Below, piece by piece: positions 35,923-45,329 of a DNA stretch of 64,000 bases. Origin of the DNA: Streptococcus sp. 116-D4 (GTDB lineage Bacteria > Bacillota > Bacilli > Lactobacillales > Streptococcaceae). The first letter of the stretch is position 1. Each line of letters starts with the position of its first letter. Location: assembly GCF_009731465.1 (NCBI RefSeq), contig NZ_AP021887.1, positions 924,001-988,000 of the forward strand. Reading direction: 5' to 3'. Position numbers and translations under genes: made by a program. A model generated the notes under the pieces. That model was not told the origin of the DNA. It made no database searches and saw only the letters and a list, made by a program, of their open reading frames with translations.

Positions 35923-38121
35923 ATGACTAACAAAAACATTTTTCTAGGAAAATTAAAATACCTAGCCCTGTTTTTGGTTGCTGTTCAGAGTATATTATTT
36001 GCTCTGACAGCAATTTTTTTTACAGGTGTATCTTATCAAGAAACATGGCAGCACTACAACCAGAATAATCGAACTCTAACGCTGTACCTTCAAAAGCTAA
36101 ATCCAATTCAGCAAGAAAAAGCGTTTTATTATTTAAATGAGAGAAGCGATTTAGCCGTTTGGACTCATCGAGTCATTCAAGATTCTAAAGGCAATGGTAT
36201 ACAAAAACATTATATAGATGCCATGGGAAATTCTGATTATTTTTCTGATTTTAACTTTCACCATTCAAATATTTTAACTAAGTCACAGCTAAAAGTCTTA
36301 CTAGAGCATGAGGATAGTAAGAAAACGATAGGAATTGCTGAGGCGTCTCATGATACGCTTTATGAGCTACCGAGGCCTTTATTTACTATTCCGATTGTCA
36401 TTGATCGATTAGAGCAAGTTTATCAAAAAACCAATACTTTAACGGGAATCTATCATGTGAATGGTTTAGAATCAGAAACGGACAAAAGTGAATTTATCAA
36501 ACAGTTTGCGAGTGCCACAGGCTTATCAGAGGAAAATTTTCTACAGGAAAAATTTGGTAGTCGTCGTGATTATGGTCTAGTTCCTTTTGTACTCATAGGT
36601 TTGCTATTGTTTACAATGTTAACGCTGTTAATATTATTGCTTGTAATTGTTCTTCAGGCCTATGAAAAATTTGGTAGTCTCACCCTATTGGGATGGAGTC
36701 GAAATGAATTTTGGTTAGCATTATTTAAACCTATTATTTATCCATCGGTTCTTAGCACACCTATATTAGCTGTAGTTATTTGGTGGTTGACAGGCTGGTC
36801 CCAAGTTTCATACTATATTTTGCTACCTATCATGGGCCATATAGTATTTTCAATGTTGGCCTTAGCTACTATTCTCGTTATTCCTAGTTTGATAGTTTAT
36901 TCAGTGACTGCTTTGTCTGCTATTCACAAACGTTTTCCAAGTAGACTATTGACTATTTTAGGTATTAGTTCCTATATTGCGTTAAGCAGCATTTTAATTG
37001 CTACCAGTTATGGCCTAGATGGTCCTTTGTACCGTTTTATGGATAATGTCCATATTGCTAGGGCGTGGAAAAGTGTTGAGAATATGCAAGTAATTGATTC
37101 TTTTTCTGAAGGCGATGACTTGGGAACACTGTCAGGTACGAGTAATACATTAGAATTAAGTATGTATCATCTTTATACAAAAATAGGCCATGATGAAGGT
37201 GTCTATTTAATTCATAGTCAATACTACGGACAAGATTTTTTTGCGAACGTGACTGCTTATCAGAATCTACCTAGTAAACCATTTTGGTATCTAGTTTATT
37301 CTTATAATTATTTAACTGAACTAGGTTTTCAGTTTTCTGAAGAAGAATTAAATGAGATACGAAGTGGTAGCAGATTGTATCTGATTCCAGATAGTTATAC
37401 AACTGAGGAACAGCAACGTATGCGAGCATATTTAGAAGAAAGTATCAAAGTCTATGATGGGGATGTGGAGACACCATTCACACAAAATCGTCAATTCATT
37501 TATAAAAGCTACTCCACAACTAAAGATATTTTCCTTTGGTCCACAAATTTGCAACAAGGGGTAACTAGTAAGGAGCCGATTATTTTTGTAGCAAGTCCTG
37601 AAAATCTTTATTTTAAGGAGAGTGCAAATCTTGTTGTTTCGGGTTTCAATGGTTATCTCAAAATACGTAATCAGAATATTCTGACTCGTGTGAAGGAAGA
37701 GATAACGACTCATTTTCCAGATCTTATGGATAACGATATTCAATTTACACCAGTTAGGCGATATATTGATGGACGCCAGAAAGAGTTGAGTTATACTTTT
37801 TATCTATTTGGTAGCCTTATATTAGCTGTATTGATTAGCTTAACTTCAATACTAATTGCTTTGGTATTGATGTATCGAATTGCTTATCAAGATCGGTTAA
37901 TAGTGCAATACTTCTTAGGATTTGGTTTATGGGCACGTTATAAAGGAATTATGATTTTGGTGATTGTTTCTGCTATTATAGAGGTACTAATTAGTTTCTT
38001 ATTGAAAACAAAATTGGGTATAGTGTCCGCCGCTTTATCTCTATGTTTGCAGTCAGTTCTTCTATATGGTTTTCTTTTGCGGAAAGAACAGCAGAAAATC
38101 TTAAATATATTTAAGGAGTAA
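35923..38121 (+). CDS. Bacteriocin-associated DUF1430 membrane protein
   Basis: 732 aa. A first TM helix (LKYLALFLVAVQSILFALTA) is followed by a ~190-residue extracellular region. A helix cluster (~215-370), a second extracellular domain and a final three-helix block at the C-terminus (~620-725) complete it. This is the FtsX-like topology of lactococcin-972 immunity/export permeases. It begins 6 nt after the bacteriocin stop and pairs with the ATPase that follows. Immunity or export role follows from family knowledge. Confidence 0.85.
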   Translation: MTNKNIFLGKLKYLALFLVAVQSILFALTAIFFTGVSYQETWQHYNQNNRTLTLYLQKLNPIQQEKAFYYLNERSDLAVWTHRVIQDSKGNGIQKHYIDAMGNSDYFSDFNFHHSNILTKSQLKVLLEHEDSKKTIGIAEASHDTLYELPRPLFTIPIVIDRLEQVYQKTNTLTGIYHVNGLESETDKSEFIKQFASATGLSEENFLQEKFGSRRDYGLVPFVLIGLLLFTMLTLLILLLVIVLQAYEKFGSLTLLGWSRNEFWLALFKPIIYPSVLSTPILAVVIWWLTGWSQVSYYILLPIMGHIVFSMLALATILVIPSLIVYSVTALSAIHKRFPSRLLTILGISSYIALSSILIATSYGLDGPLYRFMDNVHIARAWKSVENMQVIDSFSEGDDLGTLSGTSNTLELSMYHLYTKIGHDEGVYLIHSQYYGQDFFANVTAYQNLPSKPFWYLVYSYNYLTELGFQFSEEELNEIRSGSRLYLIPDSYTTEEQQRMRAYLEESIKVYDGDVETPFTQNRQFIYKSYSTTKDIFLWSTNLQQGVTSKEPIIFVASPENLYFKESANLVVSGFNGYLKIRNQNILTRVKEEITTHFPDLMDNDIQFTPVRRYIDGRQKELSYTFYLFGSLILAVLISLTSILIALVLMYRIAYQDRLIVQYFLGFGLWARYKGIMILVIVSAIIEVLISFLLKTKLGIVSAALSLCLQSVLLYGFLLRKEQQKILNIFKE

Positions 38122-38125
38122 GAAT

Positions 38126-38785
38126 ATGCCAACTATTTCAGTCAGACAGTTATCGAAATATTACGGTGCAAAACGTGTTATTGAGAATATTTCATTTGAT
38201 ATTTCGGATAGAGAATTTGTTGCGTTGATTGGTCCATCCGGTTCAGGAAAATCTACGTTACTCAACCTTATTGGCTTATTAGAAACTGTTGATGAGGGAA
38301 CAATCACGATTGATGGTGAGATTCTACCACAAGTTAACTCTAAAAAGGCAACCTATCTCCGTCGAAATGTATTAAATTACTTGTTTCAATCTAATGCCCT
38401 GATTCCAAATGAAAGTGTTGGTGATAATTTGATGCTAGCACTTCATTACACTAATTTAACTAAGGAAGAAAAAGATAAAAAAATAAAGACAGTTTTATCA
38501 AAAGTTCACATGGAATCTTTCTTGGAGAGTCGTATTAATGAGTTATCAGGTGGAGAACAGCAGCGAATTGCTATCGCTCGTGCTATTCTAAAGCCAGGAG
38601 AGTTGATTCTAGCAGATGAGCCAACTGGCTCCTTGGATCCACAAATGGCTCAAAAAGCCTTTGAATTACTGAAACTGCTACGTGATGAGTATGGGAAAAC
38701 GATTATTTTGGTAACGCATAATATGGATCAGGCTCAGCAATGTGATAGAATTATTGACTTAGAACGCTTAAAAGATTTGAACTGA
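38126..38785 (+). CDS. Lactococcin-972-type ABC transporter ATPase
   Basis: 219 aa. Walker A GPSGSGKST (~residue 36), signature LSGGEQQRIAIARA, Walker B LILADEPTGSLD and switch His in ILVTHNMDQ. It belongs to the MacB/LolD-like ATPases that partner DUF1430 proteins. It lies 4 nt after that gene and would provide immunity or export of the bacteriocin. It is the last gene in the cassette. Confidence 0.9.
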   Translation: MPTISVRQLSKYYGAKRVIENISFDISDREFVALIGPSGSGKSTLLNLIGLLETVDEGTITIDGEILPQVNSKKATYLRRNVLNYLFQSNALIPNESVGDNLMLALHYTNLTKEEKDKKIKTVLSKVHMESFLESRINELSGGEQQRIAIARAILKPGELILADEPTGSLDPQMAQKAFELLKLLRDEYGKTIILVTHNMDQAQQCDRIIDLERLKDLN

Positions 38786-38826
38786 CACGTGTTGCTACAT
38801 AGATTGCTCATTGTTAGGAAATATTC

Positions 38827-38913
38827 ATGAAAAAAATTAATTATTATTGCATTGTGAAACCAGAAGGTATCATACTTTACAAAAATATTCCAAAAAACAT
38901 TGTATCAAATTAA
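38827..38913 (+). CDS. 28-aa ORF after the ABC gene
   Basis: MKKINYYCIVKPEGIILYKN plus eight residues, with TTAGGAAATATTC upstream. It looks like the start of a larger protein cut short, or a small peptide. Function unknown. Confidence 0.25.
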   Translation: MKKINYYCIVKPEGIILYKNIPKNIVSN

Positions 38914-39048
38914 TTGATGATTGAAGAGTTTTCTAAAAATAAAACTGCTTATAATCTGTGGGTTTTCTCTTTTTAGTGAATATATAAAATGTGGAGAATT
39001 AAGACATATATGAGCTAAATGCTTGTCTTACGTTTATAAAAATATAGT

Positions 39049-39090
39049 AGCTCTCCTTAAATATGGCATTTATTGGGAGAGCTTTACATT
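39049..39090 (+). terminator. Terminator of the lactococcin-972 cassette
   Basis: AGCTCTCC / GGGAGAGCT with an 18-nt loop and T-rich tail (TTACATTTTATAT). Between 38786 and the right direct repeat nothing else is recognised beyond the 28-aa ORF. Confidence 0.55.
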
Positions 39091-39249
39091 TTATATAACT
39101 ACTTTCCTAAAGTATAAAAGCTAATAAACTAGGATGTGTTGACTTTATGAAGATTAGTATTTTATTTGTATTAACCGATTATTGCGGTGCAGGATAGTAA
39201 TAAATGATTGTCAGATATTTCTATTTTTGTTACTGTAATGTCGAAATGT

Positions 39250-39474
39250 AAAAGGAGTAAAGCTAGAGTGTTTCTAAATTGTTAATCATTCAAAACTAAT
39301 TGTGATAGGACTGTTCTAGCTTTAGAATCCTTCAAAAATTAAAATTTAAGACAAACAATGGCTTAGAATAGTGCGAAAACATTTAGTTTATAGGAATTCT
39401 AGATTTAGAATTACATGGATATTTATGAAGTTAGGGTGTTCGATAGTTAGGATTGTTCTATTCTGAAAGATTTG
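39250..39474 (+). repeat. ~225-bp direct repeat, right copy
   Basis: Near-identical to 34765-34988 (about a dozen differences by eye) and in the same orientation. The distance between copies is 4,485 bp and encloses the whole lactococcin-972 cassette. Confidence 0.85.
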
Positions 39475-39626
39475 GGAAATCAAAAGACTAGAATAGTGAT
39501 TTATAAGTATACTTGTATCATTTTGTTGTGATTATTGTATATCAAATAGATGGAATAAATTTGCTTTGCTTTCTTATTTTATGCTACAATATTCATAATG
39601 CTTTTTCAGAAAGGAAAACTCTCAAA

Positions 39627-40319
39627 TTGTCCTACAAATTTCTACTTTTCGACCTTGACCACACTCTTCTTGATTTTGATGCTGCTGAGGATGTGGCTTT
39701 GACGCAACTTCTAAAAGAAGAAGGAGTTGCAGATATTCAGGCTTATAAAGACTATTATGTTCCTATGAACAAGGCTCTCTGGAAGGACTTGGAGCAAAAG
39801 AAAATCAGTAAACAAGACCTGGTTAACACGCGCTTTTCTCGTTTATTTGCTCATTTTGGACTGGAGAAAGACGGTAGTTTTCTAGCACAGCGTTACCAAT
39901 TTTACCTCGCACAACAGGGACAAACTTTTTTAGGCGCTCATGAACTATTAGACAACCTCATCGAGCGTGATTATGAGCTATATGCTGCGACAAATGGCAT
40001 TACTGCCATTCAGACAGGGCGCTTGGCTCAATCTGGTCTAGCACCTTATTTCAATCAAGTCTTTATCTCTGAGCAATTGCAAACACAAAAGCCAGATGCT
40101 CTCTTTTATGAAAAGATTGGCCAGCAGATTGCTGGATTTAGTAAAGAAAAGACGCTGATGATTGGAGATTCTCTAACCGCAGACATTCAAGGTGGCAATA
40201 ATGCGAGGATTGACACTATCTGGTACAATCCTCATCACCTCGAAAATCCCACACAAGCCCAGCCGACTTACGAAGTACATTCTTACCAAGACTTGCTGGA
40301 TTGTTTAGATAAACTGTAA
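39627..40319 (+). CDS. HAD-family hydrolase, YjjG-like
   Basis: 230 aa from the TTG at 39627, which follows AAAGGAAAACTC and gives the family start SYKFLLFDLDHTLLDFDAAE. The long in-frame extension from 39513 includes promoter sequence and was rejected. HAD motif I is FDLDHTLLD, motif II YAATNG, motif III KPDALFYEKI and motif IV MIGDSLTADIQGG. YjjG-type enzymes remove phosphate from nucleoside monophosphates, including noncanonical ones. Its neighbours ung and mutX also handle damaged bases. Confidence 0.82.
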   Translation: MSYKFLLFDLDHTLLDFDAAEDVALTQLLKEEGVADIQAYKDYYVPMNKALWKDLEQKKISKQDLVNTRFSRLFAHFGLEKDGSFLAQRYQFYLAQQGQTFLGAHELLDNLIERDYELYAATNGITAIQTGRLAQSGLAPYFNQVFISEQLQTQKPDALFYEKIGQQIAGFSKEKTLMIGDSLTADIQGGNNARIDTIWYNPHHLENPTQAQPTYEVHSYQDLLDCLDKL

Positions 40320-40380
40320 AAAGTGGTTTAGATAGCCACTTTTTGCTATAATAGAGGCAGTAAAAACGAAGGAGTTGGCT

Positions 40381-41034
40381 ATGGAACACTCGTCTTGGCA
40401 TGCTTTGATTAAGGAACAATTACCTGAAGGTTATTTTGCGAAAATCAATCAGTTTATGGAGCAGGTCTATGCTCAGGGGACTGTTTATCCGCCCAAGGAA
40501 AAGGTTTTTCAGGCTCTCTTGACAACATCGCTTGAAGAAGTTAAGGTGGTGATTCTGGGACAGGACCCCTATCACGGACCAGGTCAAGCGCAGGGCTTGA
40601 GTTTTTCTGTACCGGACTCTATCCCAGCTCCGCCATCCCTGCAAAATATCTTGAAGGAATTGTCAGACGATATCGGGGTTAAGAAATCTCATGATTTGAC
40701 AGCTTGGGCTGAGCAAGGAGTCTTGCTTCTTAATGCTTGTTTGACAGTTCCTGCTGGACAGGCCAATGGTCATGCTGGGCAGATATGGGAGCCTTTTACA
40801 GATGCTGTGATTCAGGTGGTCAATCATCTAGATAGACCAGTTGTTTTTGTACTCTGGGGAGCTTATGCACGCAAGAAGAAGGCCTTAGTTACCAATCCTC
40901 ACCACTTGATTATCGAATCAGCCCATCCCAGTCCTCTGTCAGTTTATAGAGGATTTTGGGGTTCCAAGCCTTTTTCCAAGGCCAATGCATTCTTAAAAGA
41001 GACAGGACAAGAGCCAATCGATTGGCTTAGATAA
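40381..41034 (+). CDS. ung: Uracil-DNA glycosylase
   Basis: 217 aa from the ATG at 40381 (AAGGAG 6 nt upstream; the TTG at 40375 is in frame but inside the spacing). Catalytic [18 protein letters not shown] (water-activating Asp) and [11 protein letters not shown] (His loop) identify family-1 UDG. It excises uracil from DNA. It leads the ung-mutX-pyrC group, genes 10-12 nt apart. Confidence 0.95.
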   Translation: MEHSSWHALIKEQLPEGYFAKINQFMEQVYAQGTVYPPKEKVFQALLTTSLEEVKVVILGQDPYHGPGQAQGLSFSVPDSIPAPPSLQNILKELSDDIGVKKSHDLTAWAEQGVLLLNACLTVPAGQANGHAGQIWEPFTDAVIQVVNHLDRPVVFVLWGAYARKKKALVTNPHHLIIESAHPSPLSVYRGFWGSKPFSKANAFLKETGQEPIDWLR

Positions 41035-41043
41035 GGAGAAAAT

Positions 41044-41508
41044 ATGCCTCAGTTAGCGACAATTTGCTACATTGATAACGGGAAAGAACTGCTCATGCTG
41101 CACCGTAATAAGAAGCCTAATGATGTCCATGAAGGGAAATGGATTGGTGTGGGTGGGAAGCTAGAGCGAGGTGAGACTCCTCAGGAATGCGCGGCGCGTG
41201 AAATCCTTGAAGAAACAGGGCTCAAAGCCAAGCCAGTTCTAAAAGGTGTGATCACTTTTCCTGAATTTACGCCAGATTTAGACTGGTATACCTATGTTTT
41301 TAAAGTTACGGAGTTCGAGGGTGACTTGATTGACTGCAATGAGGGAACGCTAGAATGGGTTCCCTATGATGAGGTTTTGAGTAAGCCGACTTGGGAAGGT
41401 GACCATACCTTTGTCGGGTGGCTTTTAGAAGATAAGCCCTTCTTTTCAGCCAAGTTTGTTTATGATGGGGATAAATTGTTGGATACCCAAGTCGATTTCT
41501 ATGAATAA
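41044..41508 (+). CDS. mutX: 8-oxo-dGTP diphosphatase MutX (Nudix)
   Basis: 154 aa. The complete Nudix box starts at GGKLERGETPQECAAREILE and continues ETGL (residues ~38-60). It hydrolyses oxidised dGTP to prevent A:T to C:G mutations; in pneumococcus this gene follows ung. SD AAGGAGAAAAT. Confidence 0.92.
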   Translation: MPQLATICYIDNGKELLMLHRNKKPNDVHEGKWIGVGGKLERGETPQECAAREILEETGLKAKPVLKGVITFPEFTPDLDWYTYVFKVTEFEGDLIDCNEGTLEWVPYDEVLSKPTWEGDHTFVGWLLEDKPFFSAKFVYDGDKLLDTQVDFYE

Positions 41509-41520
41509 AGGAGAAAGCAG

Positions 41521-42789
41521 ATGCTACTAATCAAAAATGGTCGTGTAATGGATCCCAAGTCTGGTTTGGATCAAGTGTGTGATGTCTTAGTTCAAGATGG
41601 GAAAATTATCAAAATTGCGCCTGAGGTCAAGGAAGAAGGAGCAGAGATAATTGATGCTACTGGTCTTGTAGTTGCTCCTGGCTTGGTCGATATTCATGTG
41701 CATTTCCGTGAACCTGGACAAACTCATAAAGAAGATATCCATACGGGTGCCCTAGCAGCCGCTGCAGGTGGTTTTACCACGGTTGTCATGATGGCTAATA
41801 CTAGTCCAACCATTTCAGACGTGGAGACCTTGCAAGAAGTTCTCCAGTCAGCTGCCAAGGAAAAGATTAATGTCAAGACGGTTGCGACTATTACCAAGAA
41901 TTTTAATGGGCAAGATTTGACTGACTTTAAGGCACTTTTAGAAGCTGGAGCTGTTGGTTTTTCTGATGACGGTATTCCGCTTGAAAGTAGTAAAGTCGTC
42001 AAGGAAGCCATGGAGGAAGCCAAAAAGCTTAATACCTTTATTAGTCTTCATGAGGAAGATCCAGGTTTGAACGGTGTTCTTGGCTTTAACGAAAATATTG
42101 CTAAAGAACATTTCCATATCTGCGGTGCGACTGGGGTGGCTGAGTACGCTATGATGGCGCGTGATGTCATGATTGCCTATGCAACTAAGGCCCATGTTCA
42201 CATCCAGCATTTGTCTAAGGAGGAAAGTATCAAGGTAGTGGAGTTCGCTCAAGGTTTGGGTGCGCAAGTAACAGCAGAAGTAGCGCCACAGCATTTCTCT
42301 AAGACCGAAGCGCTCCTTTTGACACAAGGAAGCAATGCTAAGATGAATCCGCCACTTCGTTTGGAATCAGACCGTCGTGCCGTGATTGAAGGGCTCAAGT
42401 CAGGTGTCATCACAGTGATTGCAACTGACCATGCGCCACATCATGCAGATGAAAAAAATGTTGAGGATATTACCAAAGCGCCATCTGGTATGACAGGTTT
42501 GGAAACATCTCTTTCTCTCGGATTGACCTATTTGGTGGAAGCTGGTGAGTTAAGTTTGATGGAATTACTTGAAAAAATGACATACAACCCAGCCAAGCTT
42601 TACAAATTTGAAGCAGGTTACTTGGCTGAGAATGGTCCAGCGGACATCACTATTTTTGATGCTAAGGCTGACCGCCTTGTGGACTCCCATTTTGCTTCCA
42701 AAGCAGCTAATTCACCCTTTATCGGTGAAACCTTAAAAGGGCAGGTTAAATATACCATCTGTAAGGGACAAATTGTCTATCAAAACTAG
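41521..42789 (+). CDS. pyrC: Dihydroorotase
   Basis: 422 aa amidohydrolase. The zinc ligands lie in [16 protein letters not shown] (residue ~59), in HLSKEES (His) and in ATDHAPHH (Asp/His). It closes carbamoyl-aspartate to dihydroorotate in pyrimidine synthesis. It is the type I (B. subtilis-like) form. Separated from other pyr genes, as usual in streptococci. Confidence 0.95.
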   Translation: MLLIKNGRVMDPKSGLDQVCDVLVQDGKIIKIAPEVKEEGAEIIDATGLVVAPGLVDIHVHFREPGQTHKEDIHTGALAAAAGGFTTVVMMANTSPTISDVETLQEVLQSAAKEKINVKTVATITKNFNGQDLTDFKALLEAGAVGFSDDGIPLESSKVVKEAMEEAKKLNTFISLHEEDPGLNGVLGFNENIAKEHFHICGATGVAEYAMMARDVMIAYATKAHVHIQHLSKEESIKVVEFAQGLGAQVTAEVAPQHFSKTEALLLTQGSNAKMNPPLRLESDRRAVIEGLKSGVITVIATDHAPHHADEKNVEDITKAPSGMTGLETSLSLGLTYLVEAGELSLMELLEKMTYNPAKLYKFEAGYLAENGPADITIFDAKADRLVDSHFASKAANSPFIGETLKGQVKYTICKGQIVYQN

Positions 42790-42830
42790 GTGGGAGTCTG
42801 CTCTGTAAACAAAAAGAATAGAGAGCCTAT

Positions 42831-44192
42831 ATGTACCAGACCCATCATTTTAAAGACAAGTTTATCTTATTTTTAAAGATATTTTTCCCTATCCTGATTT
42901 ATCAATTTGCCAATTATTCTGCTTCCTTTGTTGATACGACTATGACTGGCCAATACAATACTATGGACTTGGCTGGTGTATCTATGGCAACCAGTATCTG
43001 GAATCCTTTCTTTACCTTTCTAACAGGGATTGTGTCAGCTCTGGTGCCCATCATTGGTCACCATCTTGGTCGAGGCAAAAAGGAAGAAGTGGCGTCTGAT
43101 TTTTACCAGTTCATCTATCTGGCCTTGGGCCTATCCGTGGTCTTGCTGGGGATAGTACTTTTCTTGGCACCACCAATCTTGAATCATATTGGGTTAGAAG
43201 CACCAGTGGCAGCAGTAGCGGTTCGCTATCTTTGGTTTTTATCTATCGGAATTATCCCCTTATTGCTCTTTAGTGTCATTCGTTCTTTACTGGATTCGCT
43301 GGGCTTGACCAAACTGTCTATGTATCTCATGCTTTTGTTACTTCCCTTGAATAGTGGATTTAACTACCTCTTGATTTACGGGGCCTTTGGTGTTCCAGAA
43401 TTAGGAGGTGCTGGTGCTGGTTTAGGAACATCCTTGGCCTACTGGGTCTTGCTGGGGATTTCTGTTTTGGTTCTATTTAAACAGGAGAAGCTCAAGGCTT
43501 TACATCTTGAGAAACGCATTCCACTTAATATGGATAAAATCAAGGAAGGTGTTCGCTTAGGTCTTCCTATTGGGGGAACTGTCTTTGCGGAAGTGGCTAT
43601 CTTTTCCGTGGTTGGCTTGATTATGGCTAAGTTTTCTTCCTTGATTATCGCTAGTCACCAGTCAGCTATGAACTTTTCAAGTCTCATGTACGCCTTTCCT
43701 ATGAGTATCTCATCGGCTATGGCTATTGTCGTTTCCTATGAAGTGGGAGCTAAGCGATTTAATGATGCGAAAACTTATATTGGTTTAGGAAGATGTACGG
43801 CCCTCCTTTTTGCAGCCTTCACCCTATCTTTCCTTTACATTTTTAGAGGAAATGTGGCCAGTCTTTATGGTAACGACCCAGAATTTATCGATTTGACAGC
43901 GCGTTTTTTGACTTACAGCCTTTTCTTCCAGTTAGCAGATACCTTTGCGGCACCGCTTCAGGGAATTTTGCGGGGTTATAAGGATACCGTTATTCCTTTT
44001 TACCTTGGTTTGCTTGGTTATTGGGGCGTAGCAATCCCAGTGGCTATGCTATTTGATTCTCTAACAGATTTTGGAGCTTATTCTTACTGGATCGGTTTGA
44101 TTATTAGCCTAATTGTGAGTGGATCGCTTTATCGTTGGCGTTTAACTGTGATTATAAAGAGATTTGAATCTTTAGAAAGAACTAAACCCTAA
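42831..44192 (+). CDS. MATE-family efflux transporter (DinF-like branch)
   Basis: 453 aa with 12 predicted membrane helices in two six-helix halves. N-terminal FKIFFPILIYQFANYSASFVDTTM is typical of MatE, and QGILRGYKDTVIPF appears in the second half. It would expel cationic drugs or metabolites using Na+/H+ gradients; substrate unknown. It is not the recA-linked dinF by context. Confidence 0.85.
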   Translation: MYQTHHFKDKFILFLKIFFPILIYQFANYSASFVDTTMTGQYNTMDLAGVSMATSIWNPFFTFLTGIVSALVPIIGHHLGRGKKEEVASDFYQFIYLALGLSVVLLGIVLFLAPPILNHIGLEAPVAAVAVRYLWFLSIGIIPLLLFSVIRSLLDSLGLTKLSMYLMLLLLPLNSGFNYLLIYGAFGVPELGGAGAGLGTSLAYWVLLGISVLVLFKQEKLKALHLEKRIPLNMDKIKEGVRLGLPIGGTVFAEVAIFSVVGLIMAKFSSLIIASHQSAMNFSSLMYAFPMSISSAMAIVVSYEVGAKRFNDAKTYIGLGRCTALLFAAFTLSFLYIFRGNVASLYGNDPEFIDLTARFLTYSLFFQLADTFAAPLQGILRGYKDTVIPFYLGLLGYWGVAIPVAMLFDSLTDFGAYSYWIGLIISLIVSGSLYRWRLTVIIKRFESLERTKP

Positions 44193-44218
44193 AAAGTTTG
44201 TGAAAAAATATTCTTAAT

Positions 44219-44254
44219 AAGAAAAACCCTTATTTTCATTGGGTTTTCTTTTTT
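44219..44254 (+). terminator. Terminator of the MATE gene
   Basis: AAGAAAAACCC / GGGTTTTCTTTTTT with an 11-nt loop. Confidence 0.85.
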
Positions 44255-44281
44255 ATTTTGTGAAATTTTATTTAGAAAAAC

Positions 44282-44311
44282 TTTGACAGTATTTGTCAAA
44301 AGCGGTAAAAT
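44282..44311 (+). promoter_or_regulatory. acoA promoter inside a palindrome
   Basis: -35 TTGACA (44283-44288), 17-bp spacer, -10 TAAAAT (44306-44311). TTTGACA-GTATT-TGTCAAA (44282-44300) is a perfect inverted repeat over the -35, a possible operator for an unknown regulator. Confidence 0.65.
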
Positions 44312-44345
44312 AGTAAGGGAAGAAGAAACTTAGAAAGGCAAGATT

Positions 44346-45314
44346 ATGTCAACTTTAGATAAAAATCTTTTACTTGAGATGTTCCGTAAGATGGAAGAAA
44401 TTCGTCGTATGGATTTAAAAATTGCTCAATTAGTAAAAAAAGGTAAAGTGCCAGGAATGACGCACTTTTCTGTTGGAGAAGAGGCGGCTAACGTGGGTGC
44501 TATGTTGGCTCTCAATCCAGATGATCTAATTACCTCAAACCACCGTGGTCACGGACAAGCTATTGCCAAAGGAATTGACCTCAACGGAATGATGGCTGAA
44601 ATCCTTGGCAAATACACTGGAACCTGTAAAGGTAAAGGTGGTTCTATGCATATTGCTGACCTTGATGCTGGTAACCTTGGTGCCAATGGTATCGTAGGTG
44701 GTGGTATGGGAATCGCTGTTGGGGCAGCCCTCAGTCAGCAAATGCAACATACCGGTAAAATCGTTGTCTGCTTCTTTGGTGATGGAGCGACTAACGAAGG
44801 TGTTTTCCACGAAGCAGTAAATATGGCTTCTATCTGGAATCTGCCAGTTATTTTCTATTGCATTAACAACGGTTATGGAATCTCTGCGGATATTAAGAAA
44901 ATGACCAATGTCAAGCATATCCATGAGCGTAGCGCAGCATATGGTATTCCTGGAATGTTTATCGAAGATGGTAACAATGTTATTGATGTCTACGAAGGAT
45001 TTAAGAAAGCAGTTGACCATGTTCGTTCTGGTAAAGGTCCTGTATTGATTGAAAGTGTAACCTATCGTTGGCTTGGTCACTCATCATCAGACCCAGGTAA
45101 ATATCGTACGCGTGAAGAAGTGGAATTGTGGAAACAAAAAGATCCAATCGAAAACCTCCGAAAGTACCTTGTTGAAAACAAGATTGCTAGTGCAGAAGAA
45201 CTTGAAGAAATTCAAGCGCAAGTTAAGGAAGCAGTGGAAGCTTCTGTTAAATTTGCGGAAGAAAGTCCATTCCCACCGCTTGAATCAGCATTTGAAGATA
45301 TTTACGCAGACTAA
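44346..45314 (+). CDS. acoA: Acetoin/pyruvate dehydrogenase E1 alpha
   Basis: 322 aa. The thiamine-diphosphate motif starts at GDGATNEGVFHEAVNMASIW and runs to NN (residues ~145-175). It also has HRGHGQAIAKG and the phosphorylation-loop-like ERSAAYGIPG and YRWLGHSSSDPG. With AcoB it decarboxylates pyruvate or acetoin and passes the acyl group to lipoate. The name aco or pdh depends on substrate, which sequence does not settle; this is the main such complex known in pneumococcus. Confidence 0.9.
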   Translation: MSTLDKNLLLEMFRKMEEIRRMDLKIAQLVKKGKVPGMTHFSVGEEAANVGAMLALNPDDLITSNHRGHGQAIAKGIDLNGMMAEILGKYTGTCKGKGGSMHIADLDAGNLGANGIVGGGMGIAVGAALSQQMQHTGKIVVCFFGDGATNEGVFHEAVNMASIWNLPVIFYCINNGYGISADIKKMTNVKHIHERSAAYGIPGMFIEDGNNVIDVYEGFKKAVDHVRSGKGPVLIESVTYRWLGHSSSDPGKYRTREEVELWKQKDPIENLRKYLVENKIASAEELEEIQAQVKEAVEASVKFAEESPFPPLESAFEDIYAD

Positions 45315-45329
45315 GGAGAAAGAGATAAA

